NCBI GenBank assembly: GCA_020847075.1
Contig: JADLCS010000014.1
Location: 1 to 64,000, forward strand
Direction of reading: 5' to 3'
Origin: Gammaproteobacteria bacterium
GTDB lineage: Bacteria; Pseudomonadota; Gammaproteobacteria; SZUA-140
DNA length: 64,000 nucleotides
Below are positions 41,451 through 52,511 of the stretch, piece after piece. A model generated the notes under the pieces. That model ran no database searches, was not told the DNA's origin, and was given only the letters and a program-made list of their open reading frames with translations. A program made the translations under genes and the position numbers. Positions within the stretch are counted from its first letter, which is position 1; each line of letters opens with the position of its first letter.

Positions 41451-42473
41451 ATGCGTCGCTCCGATTTCTCCTACGAGCTGCCCGACGAGCTCATCGCCCA
41501 GACCCCTCTGCCGGTGCGCAGCCACAGCCGCCTGTTGTGTCTCGAGCGGGAGAGCGGGGAATGTCGCGATCGCATGATCACGGATCTGCCCGGGCTGTTG
41601 CGGGCGGGCGATCTGCTGGTCTTCAACGATACCCGCGTCATGCCCGCGCGCCTGGCGGGCGTCAAGGACAGCGGTGGCCGCATCGAGGTGCTGGTCGAGC
41701 GCGTGCTCGCGCGGGATACGGCGCTGGTGCAGATCCGCGCGAGCAAACCCCTGCGCGCCGGCGGCCGCATGACGCTGGAGGGCGGGGCGGGCGCCGAGGT
41801 GCTCCGGCGCGCGGACGGGGGGTTCTATGAGCTGCGCCTCGACGGCGGAAACGACTTCGGCGAGATCATGCACTCCCACGGCGCGCTGCCCTTGCCGCCG
41901 TATATCACCCGTCCCGCCGACGAGGTCGATCGCGAGCGTTACCAGACCGTCTTCGCGCGCCGCGAGGGCGCGGTCGCTGCGCCGACGGCTGGACTGCATT
42001 TCGATACCGGGCTGCTCGAGCGCCTGGACGCGGCCGGGGTGGCGCGCGCCCAGGTCACGCTGCATGTCGGTGCCGGGACCTTCCAGCCGGTGCGCGGTGA
42101 GGACCTGGGGCGGCACCGTATGCACAGCGAGCGGGTCGAGGTGGGCGCGCCGGTCTGTGCGGAGATCCGGGCGGTGCGGGCGCGCGGCGGCCGCGTCATC
42201 GCGGTCGGCACGACGGTGGTGCGCGCGCTGGAGGCCGCCGCGGGCCCTGACGGGCCGCGGCCGTTCCATGCGGAGACGGATATCTTTATCACGCCGGGCT
42301 ATCGTTTCCGCGCCATCGACGGCATGATCACCAATTTCCACATGCCGCATTCCACGCTGCTCATGCTGGTCTGCGCCTTCGGCGGCTACGGGCCGGTGAT
42401 GTCGGCCTACCGTCACGCGGTCGCGGCGCGTTACCGGTTCTTCAGTTACGGCGACGCGATGTTGATCATTTAA
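41451..42473 (+). CDS. queA: S-adenosylmethionine:tRNA ribosyltransferase-isomerase
   Basis: QueA moves the ribosyl part of SAM onto preQ1-modified tRNA to form epoxyqueuosine. The start at 41451 (MRRSDFSYELPDELIAQ) gives 340 residues, normal for the family. The same frame is open back through the tRNA gene, but that part cannot be coding. Conserved blocks include LLVFNDTRVMPARL near 57, GLHFDTGLLERL near 181, and ITNFHMPHSTLLMLV near 287. tgt follows, separated by a heptad repeat, and both act in queuosine synthesis. Confidence 0.95.
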   Translation: MRRSDFSYELPDELIAQTPLPVRSHSRLLCLERESGECRDRMITDLPGLLRAGDLLVFNDTRVMPARLAGVKDSGGRIEVLVERVLARDTALVQIRASKPLRAGGRMTLEGGAGAEVLRRADGGFYELRLDGGNDFGEIMHSHGALPLPPYITRPADEVDRERYQTVFARREGAVAAPTAGLHFDTGLLERLDAAGVARAQVTLHVGAGTFQPVRGEDLGRHRMHSERVEVGAPVCAEIRAVRARGGRVIAVGTTVVRALEAAAGPDGPRPFHAETDIFITPGYRFRAIDGMITNFHMPHSTLLMLVCAFGGYGPVMSAYRHAVAARYRFFSYGDAMLII

Positions 42474-42477
42474 CGGA

Positions 42478-43722
<1,245 letters not shown>

Positions 43723-43765
43723 TAGCCCGCTTTATGGGTAGGGTCGATTTCAGAGGAGAATGATC

Positions 43766-44104
43766 ATGGAGTTCTTCATCAACGACGCATGGGCTCAGAC
43801 CGGGGCGGCGCCCGCGCAATCCGGATTCGCCAGCCTCATCCCGCTCATCCTCATCTTCGTCATCTTCTATTTCCTCCTGCTGCGGCCGCAGATGAAGCGC
43901 GCCAAGGAACACAAGAAGATGGTCTCCGCGCTGGGCAAGGGCGACGAGGTGGTGACCACCGGCGGACTGCTCGGCCGGATCACCAAGGTCGACGACAATT
44001 TCGCGACGGTGGAGATCGCCGACGGCGTCGTGGTCAGGATGCAGAAGGCGGCCATCACCTCCATGCTCCCCAAGGGTACCCTCGGCAAGGAAAAGGGAGA
44101 CTGA
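43766..44104 (+). CDS. yajC: Sec translocon accessory protein YajC
   Basis: YajC is a small inner-membrane partner of SecDF. The protein has one transmembrane helix at about 18-37 (LIPLILIFVIFYFLLLRPQ) followed by the basic MKRAKEHKKMVSAL cytoplasmic start and a small soluble domain. Two in-frame ATGs exist, at 43760 and 43766. The AGAGGAG ribosome site at 43752-43758 is one base from the first but seven from the second, so 43766 (112 residues) is preferred. secD begins 24 bases after the stop. Confidence 0.94.
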   Translation: MEFFINDAWAQTGAAPAQSGFASLIPLILIFVIFYFLLLRPQMKRAKEHKKMVSALGKGDEVVTTGGLLGRITKVDDNFATVEIADGVVVRMQKAAITSMLPKGTLGKEKGD

Positions 44105-44128
44105 TCCGGTCCGCCGGACGCGCCCGCC

Positions 44129-45982
44129 ATGAACCGCTACCCCTTGTGGAAGAATCTGATGATCCTCGCGATCATGATCGCGGGGGTCCTGTACGCGATC
44201 CCGAATCTGTACGGGGAAGTGCCGGTGGTCCAGATCTCTCCGCTGCGCGGGGCCAGCCTCGGCGATGCGGAGAAGACCCGCATCGAACAGGTGCTGAAGG
44301 GCGCGAATCTGGAGATTCTCGCGCTGGAACAGGAGAGCGACAGGATCACCCTGCGTTTCGCCGACACCGAGATCCAGTTGAAGGCGCAGGATCAGTTGCT
44401 GGAGGCGCTGGGCGAGGACTATGTGGTGGCGCTGAACCTGGTGCCCGCCACGCCGAAGTGGATGGAGACCCTGAACGCGGCGCCGATGTATCTCGGACTC
44501 GACCTGCGCGGCGGTGTCCACTTCCTGATGGAGGTGGACATGGACGCCGCGGTGACCCAGGCCGAGGAGCGTTACGTGAGCGACCTGCGCGCGCTGCTGC
44601 GCGACGACAAGATCCGTTACCTTTCCATCGGTCGCACCAGCGGCCGGGTGGAGGCCAAGTTCCGCAGCGCGGACGATCGCGCCGCGGCCCGGGACAAGAT
44701 CAGCCGTGAGTATCCGGCGCTGCTGTTGAACGAGAACGACGCGGACGGCGCCTATTATCTGCTGGGGTCGCTCAGCGACAAGGAAGTGATCGAGGCGAAG
44801 AACTTCGCGTTGCAGCAGAACGTCCTCACCCTGCGCAACCGCATCAACGAGCTCGGCGTCGCCGAGCCGGTGATCCAGCGCCAGGGCAGCGACCGCATCG
44901 TGGTGCAGTTGCCCGGCGTGCAGGACCCGGCCCGGGCCAAAGAGATCCTGGGGGCCACCGCCACGCTCGAATTCCGCATGGTGGACGTCAACGGTGACAT
45001 CACCGCCGCGCTGGGCGGCCGGGCTCCGGTGGGCTCGCGCCTGTACCGGGAGCGCAACGGCAATCCGGTCCTGCTCGAGCGCCGCATCATCGTCACGGGC
45101 GACCAGATCATCGACGCGGCCTCGGGGCTGGATCAACAGAGCGGATCCCCCGCGGTCTACGTCACCCTGGACAGCAAGGGCGCGCGCCAGATGCTGCAGA
45201 CGACCAAGGAGAGCATCGGCAAGCCCATGGCGGTGGTCTTCATCGAGAAGAAGCCCCATACCCGCATGGTGGACGGCACGCCGGTGAAGGAGACGAAGAC
45301 GGTCGAGGAGGTGATCAACGTCGCCACCATCCGCGACCAGTTCAGCAAGCGTTTCCAGATCACCGGCCTGGACAGCCCGACCGAGGCGCGCAATCTCGCC
45401 CTGCTGCTGCGCGCCGGCGCGCTCGCGGCCCCGATCGAGATCGTCGAGGAGCGGACCGTCGGCCCCAGCCTGGGGGCGCAGAACATCAAGCGCGGTTTCG
45501 ATTCGACCCTGATCGGTTTCGTCGCGATCGTGTTGTTCATGAGCTTCTATTACCGCGTCTTCGGCCTCATCGCCTCCGTCGCGCTGTTCGGCAACCTGGT
45601 GCTGCTGGTGGCGATCCTGTCCCTGCTGCAGGCGACGCTGACCCTGCCCGGCATCGCCGGCATCGCGCTGACGATCGGTATGGCCATCGACGCGAACGTG
45701 CTCATCTTCGAGCGCGTGCGCGAGGAATTACGCCTCGGCAACTCTCCCCAGGCCGCCATCCATGCGGGGTACGAGCGCGCCTGGGGCACGATCATCGACT
45801 CGAACGTCACTACACTGATCGCCGGTTTTTCCCTGTTCCTGCTCGGTTCGGGGCCAGTGCGCGGATTCGCCGTGGTGCTGTGCATCGGCATCCTCACCTC
45901 GATGTTCAGCGCCGTGATGGTGTCACGCTCCATCGTGAACCTGGTGTACGGCGGGCGCAAGGTGAACAAGCTGGCGATCTAG
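44129..45982 (+). CDS. secD: Protein translocase subunit SecD
   Basis: SecD, with SecF and YajC, uses proton motive force to help release exported proteins on the periplasmic side. The 617-residue protein has an N-terminal transmembrane helix (about 10-27) and a large periplasmic region including the P1 start YLGLDLRGGVHFLMEVD. The C-terminal five-helix domain begins near 450, with the conserved TIGMAIDANVLIFERVREE near 525. Length is typical. secF starts 10 bases downstream. Confidence 0.97.
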   Translation: MNRYPLWKNLMILAIMIAGVLYAIPNLYGEVPVVQISPLRGASLGDAEKTRIEQVLKGANLEILALEQESDRITLRFADTEIQLKAQDQLLEALGEDYVVALNLVPATPKWMETLNAAPMYLGLDLRGGVHFLMEVDMDAAVTQAEERYVSDLRALLRDDKIRYLSIGRTSGRVEAKFRSADDRAAARDKISREYPALLLNENDADGAYYLLGSLSDKEVIEAKNFALQQNVLTLRNRINELGVAEPVIQRQGSDRIVVQLPGVQDPARAKEILGATATLEFRMVDVNGDITAALGGRAPVGSRLYRERNGNPVLLERRIIVTGDQIIDAASGLDQQSGSPAVYVTLDSKGARQMLQTTKESIGKPMAVVFIEKKPHTRMVDGTPVKETKTVEEVINVATIRDQFSKRFQITGLDSPTEARNLALLLRAGALAAPIEIVEERTVGPSLGAQNIKRGFDSTLIGFVAIVLFMSFYYRVFGLIASVALFGNLVLLVAILSLLQATLTLPGIAGIALTIGMAIDANVLIFERVREELRLGNSPQAAIHAGYERAWGTIIDSNVTTLIAGFSLFLLGSGPVRGFAVVLCIGILTSMFSAVMVSRSIVNLVYGGRKVNKLAI

Positions 45983-45992
45983 CGGAGGCCGC

Positions 45993-46931
45993 ATGATAGA
46001 GTTCTTTCACATAAAGAGAGACATCCCCTTCATGAAGTACGCCCGGTCGACGACCGTGGTGTCGGCCATCCTGTTCGTCTCGGCGGTGGCCGCCCTGGCG
46101 ACGCGGGGGCTGAATCTGAGCATCGAGTTCACCGGCGGCCTCCTGGTCGAGGTGCGCTATGAGCAGGCGGCGGACCTGCAGCAGATCCGGTCCGTGCTGG
46201 AGGAGGGGAAGTATCGCGACGTCACGGTGCAGAATTACGGCACCCCGCAGGATGTGCTCATCCGCCTGCGGCTGCATCCGAACGAATCCTCTGCCCAGGT
46301 CAGCCAGGCGGTGCTGGCCCTGCTGAAGGAGCAGGACCCCGCCGTCAATCTGTTGCGCGTGGAGTTCGTCGGCCCGCAGGTCGGCGAGGAGCTTTACGAC
46401 AGCGGCGGCCTGGCCCTGCTGCTGGTCTGCGCGGGTATCATGTTCTATCTGGCCATGCGCTTCGAGTGGCGCTTCGCCGTCGCGGGCATCATCGCCAATC
46501 TGCACGACGTGGTCATCATCCTGGGCTTCTTCGCCTTCTTCCAGTGGGAGTTCACGCTCGCCGTGCTGGCCGGCGTACTGGCGGTACTCGGCTACTCGGT
46601 CAACGAATCCGTGGTCATCTTCGATCGTATCCGGGAGATCTTCCGCAAGAAACGCAAGATGCCTGTGCCGCAGACCATCGATCACGCCCTCACGGTGACG
46701 ATGTCCCGTACCGTCATCACCCATACGATGACCGAGCTGGTGGTGCTGTCCATGCTGTTATTCGGCGGCGAGGTGCTGTTCTATTTCGCGCTGGCGCTGA
46801 CCATCGGCATCGTGTTCGGCATCTATTCCTCCATGCTGGTCGCCAGCCCCATCGCCATGTGGCTGGGGGCATCGCGCGAAAATCTGCTGCAGGTGAAGAA
46901 GGAAGGCGCGGAGGCCGACGCGACACCGTAG
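45993..46931 (+). CDS. secF: Protein translocase subunit SecF
   Basis: SecF forms the RND-like partner of SecD. The 312-residue protein has a first transmembrane helix at about 18-36, the motif LNLSIEFTGGLLVEVRY (near 40-56), a periplasmic domain, and five further helices with GYSVNESVVIFDRIREIF near 203-220. Length is normal. It ends the queA-secF run. A long imperfect inverted repeat separates it from the convergent GGDEF gene and could terminate both. Confidence 0.97.
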   Translation: MIEFFHIKRDIPFMKYARSTTVVSAILFVSAVAALATRGLNLSIEFTGGLLVEVRYEQAADLQQIRSVLEEGKYRDVTVQNYGTPQDVLIRLRLHPNESSAQVSQAVLALLKEQDPAVNLLRVEFVGPQVGEELYDSGGLALLLVCAGIMFYLAMRFEWRFAVAGIIANLHDVVIILGFFAFFQWEFTLAVLAGVLAVLGYSVNESVVIFDRIREIFRKKRKMPVPQTIDHALTVTMSRTVITHTMTELVVLSMLLFGGEVLFYFALALTIGIVFGIYSSMLVASPIAMWLGASRENLLQVKKEGAEADATP

Positions 46932-46932
46932 G

Positions 46933-47050
46933 GAAACCGGGGACAGACCACGGTTTCACTAGCTCAATGCGGCCTATCCCCTGGCGTGGGATCGTTCTGG
47001 CCGACCGGCCCTGGGATGGATGACAGAACCGTGGTCTCTCCCCGGTTTCG
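46933..47050. repeat. Long inverted repeat between secF and the GGDEF gene
   Basis: AAACCGGGGACAGACCACGG at 46934-46953 and the matching inverse at 47029-47048 pair almost completely, with about 75 bases between. The GGGGACAG core links it to the palindromes at 25304 and 56275. It fills the 121-base convergent gap and may serve as a two-way terminator. Confidence 0.75.
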
Positions 47051-47052
47051 AC

Positions 47053-48426
47053 TCAGCGTGGGGCGGGGTCGGCGGCGTCGTGCGGCGCCAGCTCGATACG
47101 GTTGCGTCCGGTGCGCTTGGCCTGATACAGGGCCCTGTCCGCCCGCTCGATCAGATTGCCCGGCGTCTCCCCCGGTTTGTACAGTGAGATGCCGGCCGAA
47201 AACGTCGGCATCGGCATCGTCTGGCCGTCGAGCTGGTAGGAGCTCTCCGAATTGCGCTTCTTGACCTTTTCCAGGGCGCGCAGGGCGCCGGCCTTGTCGG
47301 TGTTCGGCAGCAGCACGGCGAACTCCTCGCCGCCGTAGCGCGCCACCATGTCGTGGTGGCGGAAGATGGACAGGATGTTGGTGGAGAAGTTGCGCAGTAC
47401 CTCGTCCCCGGCCGCGTGGCCGTACTTGTCGTTGACCGCCTTGAATCCGTCCATGTCGATGAGCGCCAGCGACAACGGGTAACCGTAGCGCTGCACGCGG
47501 GCCACCTCGTCTTCCAGCCGCCGCATGAAGGCGCGCCGGTTCGGCAGTTCCGTCAGTTCGTCGGTCAGGCTGAGGATGTGGACCCGGGTCAGTTCGTCGT
47601 TGAGGTACTGTCCCTCGGTCTCGATGATCTGCAGGTAGTTGCTCGCCATCTCGAGTTTCTTGGCCAGCGCGTTGTGGCCCTCGCGCAGCGTGACCACCTC
47701 GGCGATGAGCGACTGTTTCAGTTGCCGCAGGTCCGCGTCGTCGCCGCTGCGCAGCAGGTTTTCGTGCTCGCTGGAGAGCAGGGCGCCGAAGCGTTCGTTC
47801 TGCTTGATGACATCGCGCACCTGGTGCGCCAACGTCTCTTGCACCTTTTGTACGCGGGCGCGTTTCTCGTCGATCTGGCGGCGCTGGGCGACGTCCAGCC
47901 GCCGGTCTTCACCGCCGGCTTCCCCGTCCGCCGGGGGTTCCTGGTCGGGAGCGGCCGCCTCGGTCGGGATATCGGGAGACTCCGCCTGCGGGGGCTCCGC
48001 CGTTTCGACAGGGACCGGGGCGTCCGGCGCCGGGGGTTCCCCGGGCTCGGGAAAGGGTTCCGGCGCCACCGGCCCGGCGGCGGGAAGGGCCTTGTTCACC
48101 GCATCGGCCAGCGCGCCGATGTGGTGTCTCAGTTGTTCCAGTTGGCCGAGGTCGGGGTGCTGGGCGAGGCGCAGCCCGAGCAGCCTGGCCTCCAGCCGTT
48201 GCGGGCTCGAGGCGGGAAACAGGTTCCCGTAGACCCCCAGCAGCTCATGCAGCAGCGAAGCGCATAGCGCCAGGCTCTGCTCGGTCTCATGCTCGTGGGT
48301 GGCGAGGATTTCCCGCACATGACGGGTGATGACCCCGACGGAGGGGGTCTGCTCCTGCTCGGCAAGCAGCTGCAAGACCTTGGATGTCAGCGGCGGGGTG
48401 GTGATGTTGGACTCTGGTCCTGCCAA
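47053..48426 (-). CDS. GGDEF-domain diguanylate cyclase
   Basis: The 457-residue protein should make cyclic di-GMP from GTP. The catalytic motif is intact as GGEEF at 365-369 (RYGGEEFAVLLPN). An RxxD inhibitory site, RHHD at 356-359, lies five residues before it, so product feedback is expected. The N-terminal 110 residues are helical and have no recognised sensor domain. A Pro/Glu/Ala-rich linker at about 115-175 and a predicted coiled coil at about 175-290 follow. No signal peptide or membrane helix is seen, so it is cytoplasmic. It is divergent from glyA across a 405-base gap. Its input signal is unknown. Confidence 0.93.
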   Translation of the reverse strand: MAGPESNITTPPLTSKVLQLLAEQEQTPSVGVITRHVREILATHEHETEQSLALCASLLHELLGVYGNLFPASSPQRLEARLLGLRLAQHPDLGQLEQLRHHIGALADAVNKALPAAGPVAPEPFPEPGEPPAPDAPVPVETAEPPQAESPDIPTEAAAPDQEPPADGEAGGEDRRLDVAQRRQIDEKRARVQKVQETLAHQVRDVIKQNERFGALLSSEHENLLRSGDDADLRQLKQSLIAEVVTLREGHNALAKKLEMASNYLQIIETEGQYLNDELTRVHILSLTDELTELPNRRAFMRRLEDEVARVQRYGYPLSLALIDMDGFKAVNDKYGHAAGDEVLRNFSTNILSIFRHHDMVARYGGEEFAVLLPNTDKAGALRALEKVKKRNSESSYQLDGQTMPMPTFSAGISLYKPGETPGNLIERADRALYQAKRTGRNRIELAPHDAADPAPR

Positions 48427-48831
48427 GTTCGTGCCCGTCTTGCTCTGTCTGTCTTTCTTTAGTTTTGTGTCTCAAGATATGGATTTAAAAGCTGAATCCA
48501 TATCGCCGCGCCCCGGTCGCGGGGGGCGTCGGCGGGGGCCTTCCCGCGCGGTCCCCGGTGCGGTCGGCTTCCGAACCGTAATGAAGCGGAAGTCTATCAC
48601 ACGGCCCCGTCAAATAATAGACGCTGCCTTGCCCGGGAGTTTACTATTTGTCGTAAGAACAACGAGATATTTCTTCGACGGGGTGAAGCGTCAAAATTTT
48701 GTGTGATGGCGCCGCCCATCCGAAAGGGGTTTGCCGTTTCCGGGGCCCGGGTTAGGCGATCGGCCTCGATATCCTGTATGCTTTACCATTTTTCCGGGCG
48801 GTCCACGTTCAATTTTCAGATAAGGTGTGAG
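48427..48831. other. 405-base divergent intergenic region, GGDEF gene / glyA
   Basis: No supported gene was found. The middle is GC-rich. The stretch 48600-48720 is AT-richer and holds an imperfect inverted repeat (48611-48622 with 48639-48650, 10 of 12 positions). A possible -10 (TATGCT, 48777-48782) lies about 50 bases before the glyA start, without a clear -35. Promoters for both genes should be here. Confidence 0.6.
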
Positions 48832-50088
48832 ATGTTCGCAACGAAGATGCAGATTGCCGGTTTCGACGACGATCTCTGGGCGGCGATCCAGGGCGAGGCG
48901 AGGCGCCAGGAGGACCATATCGAGCTCATCGCGTCGGAAAACTACGCGAGCCCGCGCGTGTTGCAGGCCCAGGGATCGGTGCTGACCAACAAGTACGCGG
49001 AAGGCTATCCGGGCAAGCGTTATTACGGCGGCTGCGAATATGTCGATGTCGCCGAGCAGCTCGCCATTGAGCGCGCGAAACGGCTGTTCGGCGCCGATTA
49101 CGCCAACGTGCAGCCGCATTCCGGTTCGCAGGCCAACGCGGCGGTCTACATGGCCCTGCTGCAGCCGGGAGACACCATCCTCGGCATGAGCCTGGCGCAC
49201 GGCGGTCATCTGACCCACGGCGCCAAGGTGAATTTCTCCGGCAAGATCTATAACGCCATCGGTTACGGCCTCGATTCCGCCACCGGCGAGATCGACTACG
49301 CCCAGGTCGAGGCGCTGGCGCGCGAGCACAGGCCGAAGATGGTGGTCGCTGGCTTCAGCGCCTATTCGCGCGTGATCGACTGGCAGCGTTTCCGCGCCAT
49401 CGCCGACGCGGTGGGCGCTTACCTGTTCGTCGATATCGCCCACGTGGCCGGCCTGATCGCCGCCGGCTGTTATCCGAATCCGGTGCAGATCGCGGACATC
49501 ACCACCTCGACCACCCACAAGACGTTGCGCGGTCCGCGCGGCGGGCTCATCCTGGCGCGCGCCAACGAAGAGATCGAGAAGAAGCTCAATTCGATGGTCT
49601 TCCCCGGCACGCAGGGCGGGCCGCTGATGCACGTTATCGCGGCCAAGGCGGTGGCCTTCAAGGAGGCGCTGGCGCCGGAGTTCCGCGTCTATCAGCAGCA
49701 GGTGCTCGCCAATGCGCGCGCCATGGCGGGACGCATGCAGGAACGCGGTTACCGGATCGTCTCCGGCGGCACCGACAACCACCTGTTCCTGGTCGACCTG
49801 ATCGACAAGGCAATCACCGGCAAGGACGCCGACGCCGCGCTCGGCGCGGCCAACATCACGGTCAACAAGAACAGCGTCCCGAACGATCCGCGTTCCCCCT
49901 TCGTCACCAGCGGCATCCGCATCGGCACCCCGGCGGTGACCACGCGCGGATTCAAGGAGACTGAGGTGCGCACGCTGGCGGACTGGATCTGCGACATCCT
50001 CGACCACCCCGGCGATACGGCGGTGATCGACCGGGTGCGCGCGCAGGTGCTGGACATCTGCCGGCGTCATCCGGTCTATGGGGCCTGA
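48832..50088 (+). CDS. glyA: Serine hydroxymethyltransferase
   Basis: GlyA converts serine and tetrahydrofolate to glycine and methylene-tetrahydrofolate. The start at 48832 ([10 protein letters not shown]) gives 418 residues. The frame is open further upstream but that part lacks family similarity. The PLP lysine is Lys230 in [15 protein letters not shown], with [11 protein letters not shown] near 96-106 and [14 protein letters not shown] near 27. It heads the glyA-nrdR-rib run, with nrdR starting 61 bases after its stop. Confidence 0.97.
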   Translation: MFATKMQIAGFDDDLWAAIQGEARRQEDHIELIASENYASPRVLQAQGSVLTNKYAEGYPGKRYYGGCEYVDVAEQLAIERAKRLFGADYANVQPHSGSQANAAVYMALLQPGDTILGMSLAHGGHLTHGAKVNFSGKIYNAIGYGLDSATGEIDYAQVEALAREHRPKMVVAGFSAYSRVIDWQRFRAIADAVGAYLFVDIAHVAGLIAAGCYPNPVQIADITTSTTHKTLRGPRGGLILARANEEIEKKLNSMVFPGTQGGPLMHVIAAKAVAFKEALAPEFRVYQQQVLANARAMAGRMQERGYRIVSGGTDNHLFLVDLIDKAITGKDADAALGAANITVNKNSVPNDPRSPFVTSGIRIGTPAVTTRGFKETEVRTLADWICDILDHPGDTAVIDRVRAQVLDICRRHPVYGA

Positions 50089-50149
50089 TGCGTAATCCTC
50101 GCGCCGGCGGACATCCCTCGCGGGTGCGCCGGCGCCGAGGCCGATCCTG

Positions 50150-50659
50150 ATGCGATGCCCATTCTGCGGTGCCGGCGATACCCGGGTGATCGACTCCCGC
50201 CTCGCGAACGAGGGCGCCTCCATCCGCCGCCGGCGCGAGTGCGTCACCTGCACGGAACGCTTCACGACCTTCGAGAGCGCCGAGCTGGTGTTCCCGCACA
50301 TCGTCAAGCACGATGGGACGCGAGAGCCCTTCAACGAGGAAAAGCTGCGGCGCGGCATGTTGCGCGCGCTGGAAAAGCGCCCGGTGGACATCGAGGCCAT
50401 CGAGTCCGCCGTCAACCACATCAAGCACCGCCTGCACGTCTCGGGTGAGCGCGAGATCCGCGCGCGCGAGCTGGGCGAGTGGGTGATGGGCGAGTTGCGC
50501 GACCTCGACGAGGTGGCCTATGTCCGCTTCGCCTCCGTGTACCGCCGTTTCCAGGACGTGAACGCCTTCCGCGAGGAGATCGAACGCCTGCAGAACGACG
50601 CCTCCTCCGAACTCAGGAAGCGGCAGTATTCCCTGCTCACGCCGGATGAAGACACCTGA
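50150..50659 (+). CDS. nrdR: Transcriptional repressor NrdR
   Basis: NrdR represses ribonucleotide reductase genes when it senses ATP/dATP levels. The 169-residue protein has the zinc ribbon (Cys3, Cys6, Cys31, Cys34) followed by an ATP-cone domain from about 48 to 138 ([20 protein letters not shown]). Length is slightly above the usual 150-160 owing to a C-terminal tail. It lies between glyA and ribD, as in many gammaproteobacteria. No NrdR boxes or nrd genes were noticed in the window. Confidence 0.96.
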   Translation: MRCPFCGAGDTRVIDSRLANEGASIRRRRECVTCTERFTTFESAELVFPHIVKHDGTREPFNEEKLRRGMLRALEKRPVDIEAIESAVNHIKHRLHVSGEREIRARELGEWVMGELRDLDEVAYVRFASVYRRFQDVNAFREEIERLQNDASSELRKRQYSLLTPDEDT

Positions 50660-50692
50660 AGGGCGGCGCCGCGACGACGGCGCCGGTGGTCG

Positions 50693-51823
50693 ATGAACGA
50701 TCGCCCGGATCACGAAATGATGGCGCTGGCCCTGCAACTGGCGCGGCGGGGATGGTATACCACCCGGCCCAATCCGCGCGTCGGCTGCGTCCTCGCGCGG
50801 GACGGGGAGATCGTCGGCTTGGGCTGGCACGAGCGCGCCGGCGGACCGCATGCCGAGGCGGCCGCGCTCGCGCAGGCCGGCGCGCGTGCGCGCGGGGCCA
50901 CGGCCTATGTCACGCTCGAGCCGTGCTGCCATCACGGCCGCACGCCGCCGTGCGCGGACACGCTGATCGCGGCCGGGGTGAGGCGCGTGGTCGCCGCGAT
51001 GACGGACCCGAATCCGCAGGTGGCCGGCGCCGGGATACGGCGGCTGCGCGAGGCCGGTATCGAGGTGGAGGTCGGTCTGATGGGCGCCGAGGCCGCGGCG
51101 CTCAATCCCGGTTTCATCCTGCGCCATCGCGCGGGGCGGCCCTACGTCCGCGCCAAGCTGGCCATGACGCTGGACGGACGCACGGCGGCGGCGGACGGGC
51201 GCAGCCAGTGGATCACCGGCGCCGCCGCGCGGCGCGACGTGCAGCGCCTGCGGGCGCGGAGCTGCGCGATCGTGACCGGCATCGGTACCGTGCTCGCCGA
51301 CGATCCGGCGCTGACGCTGCGGCCGGACGAGCTGGATCCCGGCGAGTTCGCGACCCACGTCGATGCGCGCACAATCCCGCCGCCCCTGCGCGTGATCGTC
51401 GACAGCCGCGGCCGCACGCCGGCGCGCGCGCGCCTGCTGGCCGCGCCCGGGCCGGTGCTGATCGCCACCGCGGGCGCGGAGGGAGACGCGGAAGGTCCGG
51501 TCGAATACGGTTGTTTCCCCGGTCCGGACGGGCGCGTGGATCTGTCCGCGCTGCTGGCCGGTTTGGCGCAACGTCAGGTCAATGAGGTACTATTGGAAGC
51601 GGGCGCCGTCCTGAGCGGCGCCATGTTGCGGGCGGGCCTGATCGACGAACTGGTGCTCTACATCGCCCCGAAGCTGTTGGGCGAGCGCGGCCGCGCGTTG
51701 TTCGATCTGGGGGAGGTGCTCGCGCTCGGACAGGCCGTTCCGCTGGCCATCGCGGATCTGCGCGCGGTGGGCGACGACTGGCGCCTCACGGCGCATCCGA
51801 AGACCTCCGCCGGAGGCGTTTGA
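50693..51823 (+). CDS. ribD: Riboflavin biosynthesis deaminase/reductase RibD
   Basis: RibD deaminates and then reduces the GTP-derived pyrimidine in riboflavin synthesis. The 376-residue protein has the deaminase zinc site His53/Glu55 (HAEAAAL), Cys78 and Cys87 (EPCCHHGRTPPC). The C-terminal reductase domain follows from about 150 (RPYVRAKLAMTLDGRTAAADG). It follows nrdR by 33 bases, and ribE begins three bases after the stop. No FMN riboswitch is visible in the short leader. Confidence 0.96.
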   Translation: MNDRPDHEMMALALQLARRGWYTTRPNPRVGCVLARDGEIVGLGWHERAGGPHAEAAALAQAGARARGATAYVTLEPCCHHGRTPPCADTLIAAGVRRVVAAMTDPNPQVAGAGIRRLREAGIEVEVGLMGAEAAALNPGFILRHRAGRPYVRAKLAMTLDGRTAAADGRSQWITGAAARRDVQRLRARSCAIVTGIGTVLADDPALTLRPDELDPGEFATHVDARTIPPPLRVIVDSRGRTPARARLLAAPGPVLIATAGAEGDAEGPVEYGCFPGPDGRVDLSALLAGLAQRQVNEVLLEAGAVLSGAMLRAGLIDELVLYIAPKLLGERGRALFDLGEVLALGQAVPLAIADLRAVGDDWRLTAHPKTSAGGV

Positions 51824-51826
51824 GGC

Positions 51827-52483
51827 ATGTTTACCGGAATCGTATTGGGGCGGGGCGCGGTGCGCGCGCTGGAACGGCGCGGCGAGGACATGCGCCTGGG
51901 CATCGACGGCGCGGGGCTCGATCTGGCGGATCTGCGCGCCGGCGACAGCGTCGCGGTGAACGGCGTCTGTCTGACGGCGCTCGCGCCCGGCGGCAACGCG
52001 TTTTCCGCCGACGTCTCGCTCGAGACGCTCGCGCGCACGACGCTGTCGGATCTGCGCGCGGGGGCCGGGGTCAATCTCGAACTGGCCCTGCTGCCGACCA
52101 CCCGGCTCGGCGGACATCTGGTCAGCGGCCATGTCGATGGCGTCGGCCGGGTGGTCGATCTGGGCGAGGCGGGCCGTTCGCGCCGGCTGCGCATCGAGGT
52201 GCCGGCCGGACTCGCGCGCTACCTGGCGGCCAAGGGATCGATCTGCGTCGACGGCGTGAGCCTGACAGTCAACGCGGTGGCGGGGGCGGAATTCGAGGTC
52301 AACGTGATCCCCCATACCCTGGAGCAGACGGTCATCGGCGCCTATCGCCGCGGCACGCGCGTGAACCTCGAGGTCGATCTGGTGGCGCGTTACATCGAGA
52401 GCCTGCTGGCCGGACGCGCGGCGCCGGCGGCGGGTATCAGCCGTGAATTTCTGGAGCAACATGGATTCGTTAAGGATGTCTAG
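51827..52483 (+). CDS. ribE: Riboflavin synthase alpha chain
   Basis: Riboflavin synthase dismutates two lumazines into riboflavin and the pyrimidine substrate. The 218-residue protein starts MFTGIV and has the two tandem lumazine-binding domains, the first with GDSVAVNGVCLT near 42 and the second with GSICVDGVSLTVN near 140. Length is normal. It is tightly linked to ribD and followed by the RibB fusion gene. The name ribC is used in E. coli. Confidence 0.95.
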   Translation: MFTGIVLGRGAVRALERRGEDMRLGIDGAGLDLADLRAGDSVAVNGVCLTALAPGGNAFSADVSLETLARTTLSDLRAGAGVNLELALLPTTRLGGHLVSGHVDGVGRVVDLGEAGRSRRLRIEVPAGLARYLAAKGSICVDGVSLTVNAVAGAEFEVNVIPHTLEQTVIGAYRRGTRVNLEVDLVARYIESLLAGRAAPAAGISREFLEQHGFVKDV

Positions 52484-52511
52484 TCTGGGCGACTACAGGG
52501 GGCGGGACGAT

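Noticed and set aside
50660-50692. FMN riboswitch before the riboflavin genes
   Set aside because: The leader is only 33 bases and shows no FMN-element motifs. ribD appears to be cotranscribed from upstream.
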